64,000 nt of DNA from Aldehydirespirator sp965205155 (GCA_965205155.1 OZ242033.1:1612001-1676000); one strand, 5' to 3'. Counted from the first letter of the stretch, positions 1-9,111 are shown. The notes: a model not told the origin generated them from the letters alone. Numbers and translations are program-made.

Positions 1-2
1 CG

Positions 3-1445
3 GCCTCCGCGTACGCGATGGTCTACCCGATGTTCGATCCGGTCGCGTACTTCGACATCGAGGGGAACTGGGTCCCGTACCTCGCCGAGTCGTTCACCAG
101 GATCGACGACGGCACGGTCTGGCACATGAAGCTGCGCGAGGGAGTGCGGTTCCATGACGGCACCGAACTGGACGCCGACGACGTGATCGCGACCATCGAG
201 GCGCAGCTCGCCGATCCGGTCATCTCGCTGGTGTACCGCAACACCATCGACGCAGGGCAGTTCATCCGCAAGCTCGACCAGTACACGGTCGAGATGCGGT
301 TGGCCAACCCCTCGGCCCGGTTCCCCCTGGTCATGACCTCGCAGCTGGGAATGGTCCTGCCGTCGGAGTGGCTGCAGCGGGCCCGCGAGGACCAGACCCT
401 GAACCAGATGCCGGTGGGGCAGGGGCCGTTCATGATCGAGAGCCGTGTCCAGGACGAGAAGACGGTGCTGGTTCGCAACCCCGACTACTGGGCGGCCGAC
501 CGCTTCGACATCCACTTGGATCGCATCGAGGTCTACCCGATCACCGACATGGCCGTCGCGGCGGAGCGGCTGGCAGCCGGCGAGCTCGACGTGGTGATCA
601 CCACCAACGCAGAGGCGACCCTCATCATGCGGGAGACAGGCGACGCCAGGACCATCGAGAACGTGCGGGCCGATGAGGGCTTCGCGGTGATCAACTCGCA
701 GCGCCCGCCCTTCGATGACATCCGGGCCCGCCAGGCCCTGACGTTCGCGGCGGACCGGGACGCCTACGTCGCCCTGATCCGCCAGGGAACCTCCCCGCCG
801 GCCGACACGATGTTCCACCCCGACCTGGTCTGGCACAACCCGGAGGTGAAGCAGGAGACGAACATGCCCGAGCGGGCCGGGCCCCTGGTCGAGTCCTATT
901 GCGCCGACCACCCCGGCAACTGCTCCGACGGCAGGATCAACATGGACCTCACCTTCGGGGGCCCCTCGGTCGAGAACACCCGCATTGCCGAGGTTCAGGC
1001 CCACGCCTGGGAGGACTACTTCAACGTCGAGCTGGTCGAGGTGCCCCAGGACAAGCTGATCAACGACGCGGTGCTGGGGAACTTCAACGTGATCAACTGG
1101 AGACAGTTCGGCGCCATCAGCCCCGACAACGACATCCTGTGGCTGGAGTGCAGCAGCGTCGGCTTCATCGCGCTGAACTTTCCCCGCTACTGCGATCCTG
1201 AGCGCGACGAACTCATGTACGAGTCGCGCGGGAGCGACGACCTGGATCGGCGGGTGGAGATCTGGCACCGGGTCGCCGAGATGATCCGAGATGCCTACAC
1301 CTACATCTTCTACTACCACACCAACTGGACGATCGGCGCCCGCGACAATGTGCACAACGTCTGCGGTCAGGTCTCGCCCGATGGTGCCGAACTGTTGTGC
1401 AACAACTCGGGACGGGTGCTCCTGCACGGAGTCTGGCTGAGCTAG
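3..1445 (+). CDS. ABC transporter substrate-binding protein, family 5 (peptide/nickel type), 5' truncated by window
   Basis: Extracytoplasmic receptor of a dipeptide/oligopeptide-type importer. The visible 480 residues lack the signal peptide and N-terminal strand expected for SBP_bac_5 proteins, so the gene starts upstream of the window and the methionine at 18 is internal. Family marks are the early YPMFDP segment, LREGVRFHDG (the hallmark x-GVxFHDG), VRNPDYW and DIRARQALTFAADR. Several cysteines in the C-terminal half fit an exported, disulfide-bonded protein. Two permease and two ATPase genes follow about 150 bp downstream, making this the first gene of a five-gene transporter operon. The substrate cannot be read from sequence; peptides, nickel and glycosides are all known for this family. 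Confidence 0.9.
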   Translation, partial: ASAYAMVYPMFDPVAYFDIEGNWVPYLAESFTRIDDGTVWHMKLREGVRFHDGTELDADDVIATIEAQLADPVISLVYRNTIDAGQFIRKLDQYTVEMRLANPSARFPLVMTSQLGMVLPSEWLQRAREDQTLNQMPVGQGPFMIESRVQDEKTVLVRNPDYWAADRFDIHLDRIEVYPITDMAVAAERLAAGELDVVITTNAEATLIMRETGDARTIENVRADEGFAVINSQRPPFDDIRARQALTFAADRDAYVALIRQGTSPPADTMFHPDLVWHNPEVKQETNMPERAGPLVESYCADHPGNCSDGRINMDLTFGGPSVENTRIAEVQAHAWEDYFNVELVEVPQDKLINDAVLGNFNVINWRQFGAISPDNDILWLECSSVGFIALNFPRYCDPERDELMYESRGSDDLDRRVEIWHRVAEMIRDAYTYIFYYHTNWTIGARDNVHNVCGQVSPDGAELLCNNSGRVLLHGVWLS

Positions 1446-1595
1446 GGGCCGAGGGGGGCGTCGACCCCGGACGACTCCGGCCGCTCCCGACACGGCCCCA
1501 TGGGCGGTAGTAGTCTCTCCGGCCGCAGTGATTGCCACAGCTGACTTGTACGGCGCCCGATGAGCGCTCTGCGGCGACCGGGGCGGTAGGGGCTC

Positions 1596-2594
1596 GTGGC
1601 CAGGTTCGTGCTGCGCCGGGCGATCCTGCTGGTGGCTGTGCTGTTCGCCGTGACGTTCCTGGGCTTCTCCGCCATGAACCTGCTGGGAGACCCGCTTGTG
1701 AACGTGGTCGGGGTGCTGGCCGAACTCGACTGCGAGGGCATAGAGGCCGGTCTCGTCGAGGACACGACGGTGGATGCGGCCAGCCGGGACTGCGACACGG
1801 TGGCTGCGGCCAAGGCTCAGTACCACCTCGACCGGCCGGTTCCCGTGCGCTACGTGCTGTGGCTGGGCGACATGGCCACCGGGGACTTCGGAACGTCGTT
1901 CCAGAACGACCAGCCAGTCAGCCAAGTGATCCGCGAGAAGCTGCCCGAGACGCTGGTCCTGCTGGTGATGGCCCAGATCGTCTCGCTCGGGGTCGCCATT
2001 CCCTGGGGTGTGATTGCCGCCTATCGGGCGAATCGGGCCTTCGATCGAGCCTCTACGGTGACGTCGTTCGGCCTGCTGTCGGTGCCCAACTTCGCGCTGG
2101 GCGTCGTGCTGCTCTACCTGCTGGCCCTGCGATGGCAGGTCTTCCCGTCGGCCTACGAGAGCGACAACCTCGGCGGGCTGGTGTACTCCATGGTCCTGCC
2201 CGCCCTCACGCTCGGCCTGCCCCTGGCGGCCAGCTACCAGCGGCTGCTGCGCACCGACTTGATCACGACGCTTCAGGAGGACTTCGTCCATATGGCCCGA
2301 GCCAAGGGTCTCCCGCCGATGCGGATCATGTTCCGCCATGCTCTGCGGCCGTCGCTGTTCTCGGTTGTGACCGTCTTCGGCGTGAGCACCGGGGCCCTGA
2401 TCGGGGGTTCGCTGGTGGTGGAGCAGATCTTCGGCATTCCCGGCATCGGCCGTGAGATCGTGACCGCCGTGATCCGCGACGACTTCCCGGTGGTGCTGGC
2501 GATCGTGATGCTGGTGGCGGTCACCTTCGTGGTGCTCAACTTCCTGGTGGACTTGTTCTACAGCTGGCTCGACCCGAGGGTGAGGGCCCGGTGA
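1596..2594 (+). CDS. ABC transporter permease, DppB/OppB type
   Basis: Inner-membrane permease of a peptide-type importer, 332 residues, close to the family norm. The GTG start is preceded by a GTAGGGG ribosome-binding site. The N-terminal transmembrane helix (LRRAILLVAVLFAVTFLGF) leads to a large extracytoplasmic loop that carries an extra Cys-containing stretch (around residues 43-66), then five more helices. The ATPase-coupling EAA loop is visible as DFVHMARAKGLPPMRIMFRHALRPS near residue 235. The downstream permease overlaps by GTGA, so the two are translationally coupled. Substrate unknown. Confidence 0.92.
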   Translation: MARFVLRRAILLVAVLFAVTFLGFSAMNLLGDPLVNVVGVLAELDCEGIEAGLVEDTTVDAASRDCDTVAAAKAQYHLDRPVPVRYVLWLGDMATGDFGTSFQNDQPVSQVIREKLPETLVLLVMAQIVSLGVAIPWGVIAAYRANRAFDRASTVTSFGLLSVPNFALGVVLLYLLALRWQVFPSAYESDNLGGLVYSMVLPALTLGLPLAASYQRLLRTDLITTLQEDFVHMARAKGLPPMRIMFRHALRPSLFSVVTVFGVSTGALIGGSLVVEQIFGIPGIGREIVTAVIRDDFPVVLAIVMLVAVTFVVLNFLVDLFYSWLDPRVRAR

Positions 2595-3568
2595 ACGGCG
2601 AGGACCAGGCCACCCCCAAGCCGAGGGCGTCTCGCGACCAGAGAGCCTCGCGGCAACGGCTGCTCTGGCGCTTCCGGATCCTCCGGCTCGTCCGGCCCAC
2701 CAGAGTGCCCGATGATGGTCCCACCGGAGACGAAGACACCGTTCGCCGCCGTCTGGGCCCCGCCTTCTGGCTGGCGGTGGTCTGGCTGGTGATCATGGCG
2801 TTCGTGGCCGTGTTCGCACCGCTGCTTCCGATCGCGGACCCCACCAAGGTTGCCTACTCCGGTCCCCGCGAGTCTCCCTCGTTCGACGCATGGTTCGGCA
2901 CCGACGCTCTGGGTCGCGACGTGTTCTCCCGCACCATGTACGGCGCCCGCATCAGCCTGGCCGTGGGCGGGTTCGCCATCGTCTTCGGGATGGCGGTCGG
3001 GGGCGCCCTGGGGATCGTCGCCGGCTACTTCCGGGGCCGCCTGGACCAGGCCGTGGGGTTCCTGTTCTTCGTGCTGTTGTCATTCCCGGCCCTGGTGCTG
3101 GCCATCCTCATAACCGCCACCCTCGAGCGCAGCCTGCTGGTTGTGAGCCTGACCATCGGGATCCTGTCGGTGGCGCCCGTGGGCCTGCTGGCACGGGCCT
3201 CCACCCTGGTCTTCGCCGAGCGTGAGTTCGTGGCCGCGGCCCGGGTGCTCGGCGCCCGCCACGGCCGGATCATCGTGCGGGAGCTGCTTCCCAATGTGGT
3301 CATCCCCATGGGGGCCTTGACCCTGCTCGGGATGGCCATCGCCGTTGTAGCCGAGGGCTCGCTCGCTTTCCTGGGCCTGTCGGTGGCCGGCGACGACGCC
3401 ATCTCGTGGGGCAAGATGATCGTCGACGGCGCCGGCCTGCGCGACCTGCAGAACGCCACCCACGTGGCGATGTTCCCCGTCGTGGTGATGTTCGTAACCG
3501 TGCTGTCGTTGAACTTCGCGGGCGACCGCATACGCCAGTACTTCGATGTGAAGGAGCTGGCCTTCTGA
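2591..3568 (+). CDS. ABC transporter permease, DppC/OppC type
   Basis: Second inner-membrane permease of the importer, 325 residues. It starts with GTG inside the stop of the preceding permease. A hydrophilic, Arg-rich N-terminus of about 55 residues precedes the first helix (FWLAVVWLVIMAFVAVFAPLL), followed by the family signature FGTDALGRDVFSRTMYGAR and the EAA coupling loop EFVAAARVLGARHGRIIVRELLPN. The Arg-rich extension is longer than in most DppC proteins. The gene ends TGATG, where the overlapping ATG opens a 22-codon mini-ORF rather than the next transporter gene. Confidence 0.92.
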   Translation: MNGEDQATPKPRASRDQRASRQRLLWRFRILRLVRPTRVPDDGPTGDEDTVRRRLGPAFWLAVVWLVIMAFVAVFAPLLPIADPTKVAYSGPRESPSFDAWFGTDALGRDVFSRTMYGARISLAVGGFAIVFGMAVGGALGIVAGYFRGRLDQAVGFLFFVLLSFPALVLAILITATLERSLLVVSLTIGILSVAPVGLLARASTLVFAEREFVAAARVLGARHGRIIVRELLPNVVIPMGALTLLGMAIAVVAEGSLAFLGLSVAGDDAISWGKMIVDGAGLRDLQNATHVAMFPVVVMFVTVLSLNFAGDRIRQYFDVKELAF

Positions 3569-3636
3569 TGGCGGAGCAGGGACGGGTTGCACACGCTCTG
3601 TGTCGGTGGTTCGACCCTTGGGAGCGTGCGCAGTGA
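3568..3636 (+). other. mini-ORF (22 codons) bridging permease and ATPase genes
   Basis: An ATG that overlaps the permease stop (TGATG) opens a 22-codon frame whose TGA overlaps the ATG of the ATPase gene, again as TGATG. Its first four codons, ATGGCGGAGCAG, are identical to those of the ATPase. The 30 nt ending at each ATG also align without gaps (TTCGA, GGAGC and TGATGG are shared), so the stop-start junction seems to have been tandemly duplicated with a 68 bp period. Whether it is translated is unknown; a coupling or re-initiation role is inference. Comparable mini-ORFs occur at six other junctions in this window. Confidence 0.5.
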
Positions 3637-4715
3637 TGGCGGAGCAGGTCGCGGCCGGTGTCCCGCTGCTATCGGTGCGGGACCTCCACGTCCAGTTCCC
3701 CACCGAGAGGGGCACCGTCAACGCGGTCAACGGTGTGAGCTTCGACCTCTACGAGGGCAAGACCCTGGCCATCGTGGGCGAGTCGGGCTCGGGCAAGTCG
3801 GTCACCGCGAAGACCCTGATGAACCTCCTGCCCCGGACCGCCCGGGTGAGCGGTGAGGTGACCTACGACGGCAAGGACGTGCGGGCCCTGGCCGCAGAGA
3901 AGGTCAAGCACTTCTTCGGGGTGCAGATGACGATGGTGTTCCAAGACCCGATGACCTCGCTCAATCCGGTCAAGAAGGTGGGCGAGCAGATCGCCGAGAC
4001 CCTCCGCTACCACCTCGGTCGCTCCCGTGGCGATGCCCTGGAGGAGGCCGAGGAGCTGCTGAACGTGGTGGGCATTCCCGAGCCGGGACGGCGAGTGTCG
4101 CAGTACCCCCACGAGCTGTCGGGCGGGCTGCGCCAGCGGGTGGTCATCGCCATGGCCCTGGCCTGCCAGCCTCGGCTGCTGATTGCCGACGAGCCCACCA
4201 CCGCGGTGGACGTGACCGTGCAGAAGCATCTCCTGGACTTGCTCGACGAGTTGCGCCGCGATCGGGGGATGTCGATGATCCTCATCACTCACGACCTGGG
4301 TGTGGCCCATGGCCGGGCCGACGACGTGGCCGTGATGTACGCGGGCCGTGTCGTGGAGACTGCCGACGCCCGCACCCTCTTCTTCGACATGCGCCATCCC
4401 TACACCGAGGCGCTGTTGCGCTCGATCCCCCGCATCGACGACCCAGTCCACCACCGTCTCGACCCGATCCCGGGCCGCCCGCCCGAGTTGGTCGACCCGC
4501 CCGACGCCTGCGCCTTCGCGCCGCGGTGCATCTACGCCCAGGCCGACTGCCTAGGCGGTGTTCCCGAGTTGAGCGGGCTGGTAGGGCTGCACCGCTTCGC
4601 GTGCCTCCATCCGACGGGCACCGAACGCGGCATGGCCGCCATGTCGGCCAACCGGGCCGCGGGGGTGACGGCGGCCGGGCTGCCGGTCGCCGGCAGCGGT
4701 GGAGGCAGTGGCTGA
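3636..4715 (+). CDS. ABC transporter ATP-binding protein, DppD/OppD type
   Basis: Nucleotide-binding subunit of the peptide-type importer, 359 residues. It has Walker A GESGSGKS, Q-loop MVFQDPMTSLNP, signature LSGGLRQRV and Walker B LLIADEPTTAVDV. The C-terminal oligopeptide-transporter extension contains the Cys-rich CAFAPRCIYAQADC, which in this family often binds an Fe-S cluster. The ATG at 3636 is preferred because it has a GGGAG upstream and sits in a TGATG overlap; an in-frame GTG at 3600 would add 12 unconserved residues. The last ~30 residues are a low-complexity Ala/Gly tail. The next ATPase starts in its stop codon. Confidence 0.92.
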   Translation: MAEQVAAGVPLLSVRDLHVQFPTERGTVNAVNGVSFDLYEGKTLAIVGESGSGKSVTAKTLMNLLPRTARVSGEVTYDGKDVRALAAEKVKHFFGVQMTMVFQDPMTSLNPVKKVGEQIAETLRYHLGRSRGDALEEAEELLNVVGIPEPGRRVSQYPHELSGGLRQRVVIAMALACQPRLLIADEPTTAVDVTVQKHLLDLLDELRRDRGMSMILITHDLGVAHGRADDVAVMYAGRVVETADARTLFFDMRHPYTEALLRSIPRIDDPVHHRLDPIPGRPPELVDPPDACAFAPRCIYAQADCLGGVPELSGLVGLHRFACLHPTGTERGMAAMSANRAAGVTAAGLPVAGSGGGSG

Positions 4716-5722
4716 TGGCCGGGACCGGCCACGCGCAGTTGCGCGACCGCGACGACGTGCTGTTGCGGGTCAAGGACCTCGTCGTGCAGTTTCCCGCGGG
4801 CCGCAAGCGCGTGGTGCACGCCGTGTCGGCGGTGACCTTCGACGTAGTGGAAGGCGAGACTCTCGGAATCGTGGGCGAGTCCGGCTGCGGCAAGTCGACG
4901 GTTGCCCGAGCCATCATCCGTCTGGTCGACATCACCTCCGGTGAGGTGCTCTACGAGGGCCGCGATCTCGCCGGCCTCGAGGGCGAGGAACTCCGCAAGG
5001 TGCGGCCCAGATTGCAGATGATCTTCCAGGACCCGATCTCCTCGCTAAACCCCCGCCGCCGGGTCCGCGACGTGATCGCGGAGGGTCTGGCCGTGTGGGG
5101 TGACGACATCGGGTCGTGGAGCCGTGACCGCATAGACGAGTTGATGGACGCGGTCGGCGTGGAGGCGAGGTACGGCGCCCGGCGCCCGCACGAGTTCTCC
5201 GGCGGACAGTGCCAGCGCATCGGCATCGCCAGGGCGTTGGCATTGGATCCCAAGGTTCTGATCTGCGACGAGCCGGTGTCGGCGCTCGACGTGTCCATCC
5301 AGGCCCAGATCCTGAACCTGCTCCAGGACATGAAGCGTCGCTACGGACTGACGGTGCTGTTCATCTCCCATGACCTGTCGGTGGTGAAGAACGTCAGCGA
5401 CCGGATCGTGGTCATGTACCTGGGCAAGGTGTGCGAGATCGGCAGCACCGCCGACATCTACTCCCATCCCGCCCATCCCTACACGCGGGCGCTGCTGGCC
5501 TCTATTCCCGAGCCTGCTCCGACCGTGGATGTGAGCGAGGGGGACATCGGCGACGAGCTGCCGTCAGCGACTGCTCCCCCGAGCGGCTGCCGGTTCCACA
5601 CCCGCTGCCCGAGGGCGACCGACATCTGCGGCGAGGTTGAGCCGGTCAGCGAGCAGATCGGCGACGCCGACCACTACGTCGCCTGCCACCACCCCGTTCC
5701 GGTAGAGATCATCGCCCGCTGA
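4715..5722 (+). CDS. ABC transporter ATP-binding protein, DppF/OppF type
   Basis: Second nucleotide-binding subunit, 335 residues. Walker A is GESGCGKST, Q-loop MIFQDPISSLNPRRRV, signature FSGGQCQRIGIARAL and Walker B VLICDEPVSALDVS, followed by the oligopeptide-type C-terminal cysteine motif CRFHTRCPRATDIC. The ATG lies in the stop of the preceding ATPase (TGATG), which excludes longer in-frame starts inside that gene. It is the last gene of the five-gene operon; the convergent reductase gene ends 19 bp beyond it. With both ATPases, both permeases and the receptor present, the transporter looks complete. Confidence 0.93.
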   Translation: MAGTGHAQLRDRDDVLLRVKDLVVQFPAGRKRVVHAVSAVTFDVVEGETLGIVGESGCGKSTVARAIIRLVDITSGEVLYEGRDLAGLEGEELRKVRPRLQMIFQDPISSLNPRRRVRDVIAEGLAVWGDDIGSWSRDRIDELMDAVGVEARYGARRPHEFSGGQCQRIGIARALALDPKVLICDEPVSALDVSIQAQILNLLQDMKRRYGLTVLFISHDLSVVKNVSDRIVVMYLGKVCEIGSTADIYSHPAHPYTRALLASIPEPAPTVDVSEGDIGDELPSATAPPSGCRFHTRCPRATDICGEVEPVSEQIGDADHYVACHHPVPVEIIAR

Positions 5723-5741
5723 CCGCGGGCGGGCGCATCTC

Positions 5742-7571
5742 CTAGGTGGCGCACTCCGAGGCGCCCGTCTCCACGGTGTACGGGCCGGTCTCGTCGAAGT
5801 CGACGTAGAACGAGGGGTCGGCCTCGTAGGCAGGGAACTCGTCGAGGTCCTTGAGGCCCTCGGCCACGGCACGGGCGCCGCCGGCGCGCTCCATCCAGTC
5901 CCGGAAGCCCTCGGAGGCCTGGCGCTCCTCGATGAAGCGCCGGATCACCCTGGCGGTGGCCTCGGGAGCGTTGCGGGCGGGCAGGCGCAGGGCCTTGTCG
6001 CCGAAGTGCATCTGCTGCTGGCCGATGTAGCCCCCCAGCAGCATCTGGTAGCCGGGGGCGCTGCGGCCGTGGGCCCGTCTCTCCGCCCCGAAGAAGCCTA
6101 TGTCAGACGCGTGGTGCTGTCCGCAGGAGTTGGGGCACCCGGAGATGTTGATGCGGAGACCGCCCACATCGGCCAGCCCCTCGTCCTCCAGGCGCTCGCC
6201 GATGGCGTCGCCCAGGCCGCGACTCTGGGTGACGGCCAGGTTGCAGGTGTCCGACCCCGGGCAGGCCACCACGTCGCGGGCCAGCTCCGCGCCCGGGCGG
6301 GCCATGCCGATGGCGTCCAGGCGGTCGTACACCGTGGGCAGGTCGTCGGGGTGCAGGCCCCGGAACACCACGTTCTGGCGGTTGGTCAGCCGCACGTCGG
6401 CGTCGAGTTCACGCTGCAACGCGGCCAGGGCCCGGAACTGGTCGCCGGTGATGTCACCCAGATGAGCCTGCGCGTAGACGGAGACCGTGCCGTCGCGCAC
6501 GCCCCGGACCACGTTGACCCGTTCCCACCGCTCGTAGGCGGAACCCGTGCCGATAGTGACCGGCGTGCCGTGGCCCACCGCCGTGACGGTGGCGGGATCT
6601 CCCGCACCGGCCGGGTCGTCGCCGTCGATCTGCACCTCGGCCGGGATCCCGCCCGGCCAGGAGGTCGACGCCACCAGGAACTTGCGCTGGGTCAGCACCC
6701 GGCGCTGGACCTCCTCGAAACCGAGCGTGTCCACCAGCCACTTCATGCGGGCCCGCAGCTTGTTGTCGCGGTTGCCGGCCTGGTCGAACACCCTCAAGCA
6801 GGCCTCGATGGTGGGCAGCAACTCCTCGCGGGGCGTGAAGTCCTCCAGAGCCAGAGCCGGGTGCGGGGTCGTGCCCAGTCCGCCGGCGATGAACACCCGG
6901 AAGCCGCGCTCGACCGTGCCGTCGTCGGTGTGGCGGGTAACGCCGATCACGCCGACGTCATTGAACATGGCCTGGCCGCAGTCCGTGTCGCAGCCCGAGA
7001 AGTTGATCTTGAACTTGCGGGGAAGCCGCTGGCTGATCGGATTGCGGACGAAGTGCCGGTAGGTGGCCTCGGCCCAGGGCGTCACGTCGAGTTCCTCGTG
7101 GGGGCAGGCGCCGGCCAGGTGGCATCCCTGCACGTTGCGGACGGTGTCGCCGCAGGCCTCCCGGGTGGTCAGGCCCGCCGCGGCCAGATGCTCCAGCACA
7201 TCGGGGATCTGGTCGAGCTGCACGAAGTGAAACTGGATGTTCTGGCGGGTGGTGATGTGCCCCCAGCCCCGGCTGTAGGTGTCGACCAGCCAGCCGATCA
7301 TCTCGAGCTGCTCGGGCTGGATGGACCCGTAGGGCACCTTCACCCGGACCATCTGGTTGGTGCCGCCCTGGCGCTGCCCGTAGATGCCGTTGGTGAGCCG
7401 GTAGACCCGGAAAACCTCGTCGCTCAGCTCCCCGGCCAGGAAGCGCGCGTACTGCTGCCTGTACTTGTCGACATCGGCCCGTATGGCGGGATCGATGGGG
7501 CCGCCAGCGGGGGGCGGAGCGGGCGTCGCGGGCGCAGCAGGCGGGGCGATGCGCGGCTCGAGCAGGGTCAT
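5742..7571 (-). CDS. siroheme [4Fe-4S] sulfite/nitrite reductase (ferredoxin type)
   Basis: Soluble reductase for the six-electron reduction of sulfite to sulfide or nitrite to ammonia, 609 residues. Both halves of the duplicated siroheme-reductase fold are present. The cluster/siroheme ligands are in the second half as CPGSDTC (C-x5-C) and GCPNSCG (C-x3-C). The first half carries the paired 'NFSGCDTDCGQ' segment and Arg/Lys-rich substrate-site strands (GGTNQMVRVKVPYG, GHITTRQNIQFHF). A Pro/Ala-rich N-terminal tail of about 25 residues is extra. Its start overlaps the stop of the methyltransferase gene (ATGA), tying it to siroheme synthesis. Sulfite versus nitrite cannot be decided; the absence of nitrate genes nearby and the bare siroheme operon mildly favour sulfite. 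Confidence 0.9.
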   Translation of the reverse strand: MTLLEPRIAPPAAPATPAPPPAGGPIDPAIRADVDKYRQQYARFLAGELSDEVFRVYRLTNGIYGQRQGGTNQMVRVKVPYGSIQPEQLEMIGWLVDTYSRGWGHITTRQNIQFHFVQLDQIPDVLEHLAAAGLTTREACGDTVRNVQGCHLAGACPHEELDVTPWAEATYRHFVRNPISQRLPRKFKINFSGCDTDCGQAMFNDVGVIGVTRHTDDGTVERGFRVFIAGGLGTTPHPALALEDFTPREELLPTIEACLRVFDQAGNRDNKLRARMKWLVDTLGFEEVQRRVLTQRKFLVASTSWPGGIPAEVQIDGDDPAGAGDPATVTAVGHGTPVTIGTGSAYERWERVNVVRGVRDGTVSVYAQAHLGDITGDQFRALAALQRELDADVRLTNRQNVVFRGLHPDDLPTVYDRLDAIGMARPGAELARDVVACPGSDTCNLAVTQSRGLGDAIGERLEDEGLADVGGLRINISGCPNSCGQHHASDIGFFGAERRAHGRSAPGYQMLLGGYIGQQQMHFGDKALRLPARNAPEATARVIRRFIEERQASEGFRDWMERAGGARAVAEGLKDLDEFPAYEADPSFYVDFDETGPYTVETGASECAT

Positions 7572-8329
7572 GGCACGGCTCCTAGGGATGTCAGAGCGCC
7601 GGAGGCGCTCAGTTCAGAGATGGACCGGACGTCGGTGGCTGCGACCGCTCCCACGACGATGGTGGCCGGGCTGGCCGCCCGGAGCCGGCGCAAGCCGGCC
7701 AGGTCGGTGCGGTCGATTCGCTGTCGCCGGGTCGTGGCCGCGCTTATCACCGCGACCGGGGTGTCGTCGGCCATGCCGCCGGCCCGCAACCGGTCGGCGA
7801 TCTGTTCGGTGCGGGCCGCTCCCATCAGGATCACCAGCGTGGTGCCGGTCTGTGCGAGGGCGTCCCAGTTGAGCCACTTCGGCGACGTGGGGTCCTGGTG
7901 GGCGGTGACCACGGTGAAACCGCTGGAGACCCCCCGGAGGGTGACGGGGATGCCGGCTGCGGCCGGTGCGGCCACCGCCGAGGTCACCCCGGGGACGACC
8001 TCGTACTCGAGCGCGGCGGCCCGCAGAGCGGCGACCTCCTCGCCGCCGCGCCCGAATACGAAGGGGTCGCCGCCCTTGAGTCGCACGACGCAGGCATAGC
8101 GGCGGCCCCGGTCGACGAGGACGGCATTGATCTCGTCCTGGGAGGGGCTGGGTGCGCCCGGCGTCTTGCCCACGCCGGTGAGCTCCGCCCATGGCGGAGC
8201 GAGTTCGATCACGGCCGGCTCCACGAGCCGGTCGTAGACGACCGCGTCGGCCTGGCGCAGCAGGTTGGCGGCCCTGACTGTCAGCAGTTCCGGGTCGCCG
8301 GGTCCCGCGCCCACGAGGTGCACGGTCAC
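7568..8329 (-). CDS. cobA: uroporphyrinogen-III C-methyltransferase (SUMT)
   Basis: Transfers two methyl groups from SAM to uroporphyrinogen III, giving precorrin-2, the first step toward siroheme. Its 253 residues show the family signatures in order: VGAGPGDPELLT at the N-terminus, VVYDRLV, RLKGGDPFVFGRGGEE, PVTLRGVSSGF and GTTLVILMG. The GTG start lies in the stop of the upstream siroheme synthase gene (GTGA) and its own stop overlaps the reductase start, so the three genes form one tightly coupled operon that makes the cofactor together with the enzyme. A role in cobalamin synthesis is possible but no cobalamin genes are nearby. Confidence 0.93.
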   Translation of the reverse strand: MTVHLVGAGPGDPELLTVRAANLLRQADAVVYDRLVEPAVIELAPPWAELTGVGKTPGAPSPSQDEINAVLVDRGRRYACVVRLKGGDPFVFGRGGEEVAALRAAALEYEVVPGVTSAVAAPAAAGIPVTLRGVSSGFTVVTAHQDPTSPKWLNWDALAQTGTTLVILMGAARTEQIADRLRAGGMADDTPVAVISAATTRRQRIDRTDLAGLRRLRAASPATIVVGAVAATDVRSISELSASGALTSLGAVP

Positions 8330-8991
8330 GATGCCAGCGCCTCCGTGTCGGCGGCCTCGGTCGCGCCGAGTCCGAGATGGCGCCGCAGAAGGGACCGGGC
8401 CTCGACTGTGCGCCCGACCCTCACCAACTCGAGGAGCCCGCTGTCGAGCGCGGCCTCCCAGCCCGGTACCTCTGACGTCTCGAACGCGGCCTTGGCCTCC
8501 TCCCTGGTCTCGGCCAGCAGGTCCAGCAGAGTGGTGTAGCCCGAGTCGATCTCCCGCTCGATCCGCTGGCGAAGCCAGCGGGCCAGAGCGGGACTGCGGC
8601 CGGCGGTGGAGACGGCCACCTGAAGATCGCCCCGCCGGGCCACCGACGGCAGCGTGAACGTGCAGTTGGCCGGGTCGTCGGCCGAGTTGACGAAGACGTT
8701 GGCGGCCTCACCGTCCCAAGCCACCTGGGCGTTCACTGCCGGGTCGCTCGTGGCCGTCACGACCAGCCGGTAGGACGCCGCCTCGTCGGGTCGGTACGCC
8801 CGCCTCTGCCAGACGACCTCGGGATTCTCGGCGATGGCGTCGACCGCGGCGGGGGCGACCACAGTCACGCAGGCGCCGGCCTGTAGCAGCCCCTCCACCT
8901 TGCGGGCCGCGACGGGACCGCCGCCGACGACCAGGACAGGCTGCCCGTCGAGGCAAAGGTTCACTGGGTAGGACCGTGGGGTGTAGGGCAT
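8326..8991 (-). CDS. precorrin-2 dehydrogenase / sirohydrochlorin ferrochelatase (siroheme synthase N-terminal type)
   Basis: NAD-dependent oxidation of precorrin-2 and iron insertion to make siroheme, 221 residues (Met8p/CysG-N length). An N-terminal Rossmann motif VLVVGGGPVAARKV is followed by FVNSADDPANCTF and the dimerisation/chelatase part containing STAGRSPALARWLRQRIE. The ATG at 8991 starts the conserved domain directly (YPVNLCLDGQ); an in-frame GTG at 9063 would add 24 unconserved residues. The preferred ATG has no Shine-Dalgarno, so leaderless translation is plausible. Two AT-rich palindromic elements sit immediately upstream. First gene of the siroheme-reductase operon. Confidence 0.9.
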   Translation of the reverse strand: MPYTPRSYPVNLCLDGQPVLVVGGGPVAARKVEGLLQAGACVTVVAPAAVDAIAENPEVVWQRRAYRPDEAASYRLVVTATSDPAVNAQVAWDGEAANVFVNSADDPANCTFTLPSVARRGDLQVAVSTAGRSPALARWLRQRIEREIDSGYTTLLDLLAETREEAKAAFETSEVPGWEAALDSGLLELVRVGRTVEARSLLRRHLGLGATEAADTEALAS

Positions 8992-8995
8992 CCGA

Positions 8996-9087
8996 ATCCG
9001 ATAATTCCGATAAGATAAGTCGGGATTTGGGAGGGTAGCGCACCTTCCGGCGCGATACAACACAAACCCGATCAGAATTATCGGGAT
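8996..9087. promoter_or_regulatory. candidate regulator-binding palindromes upstream of the siroheme/reductase operon
   Basis: Unusually AT-rich for this genome. The core GAATTATCGG occurs twice in opposite orientation: 9075-9084 on the plus strand and as CCGATAATTC at 8998-9007. The outer copy is an inverted repeat CCCGAT-7 nt-ATCGGG (9067-9085). The inner one is an imperfect AATCC...GGGATT palindrome ending at 9027, directly in front of the start codon. The shape fits a dimeric repressor such as an Rrf2- or TetR-type protein, but no regulator gene is adjacent, so the binding protein is unknown. Confidence 0.55.
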
Positions 9088-9111
9088 TGATCCTGCCGGT
9101 CTTGGGACCGG

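Noticed and set aside
6006..8099. A ~700-codon frame opposite the reductase and SUMT genes
   Set aside because: It is antisense to two genes with clear catalytic motifs and shows no family features of its own.
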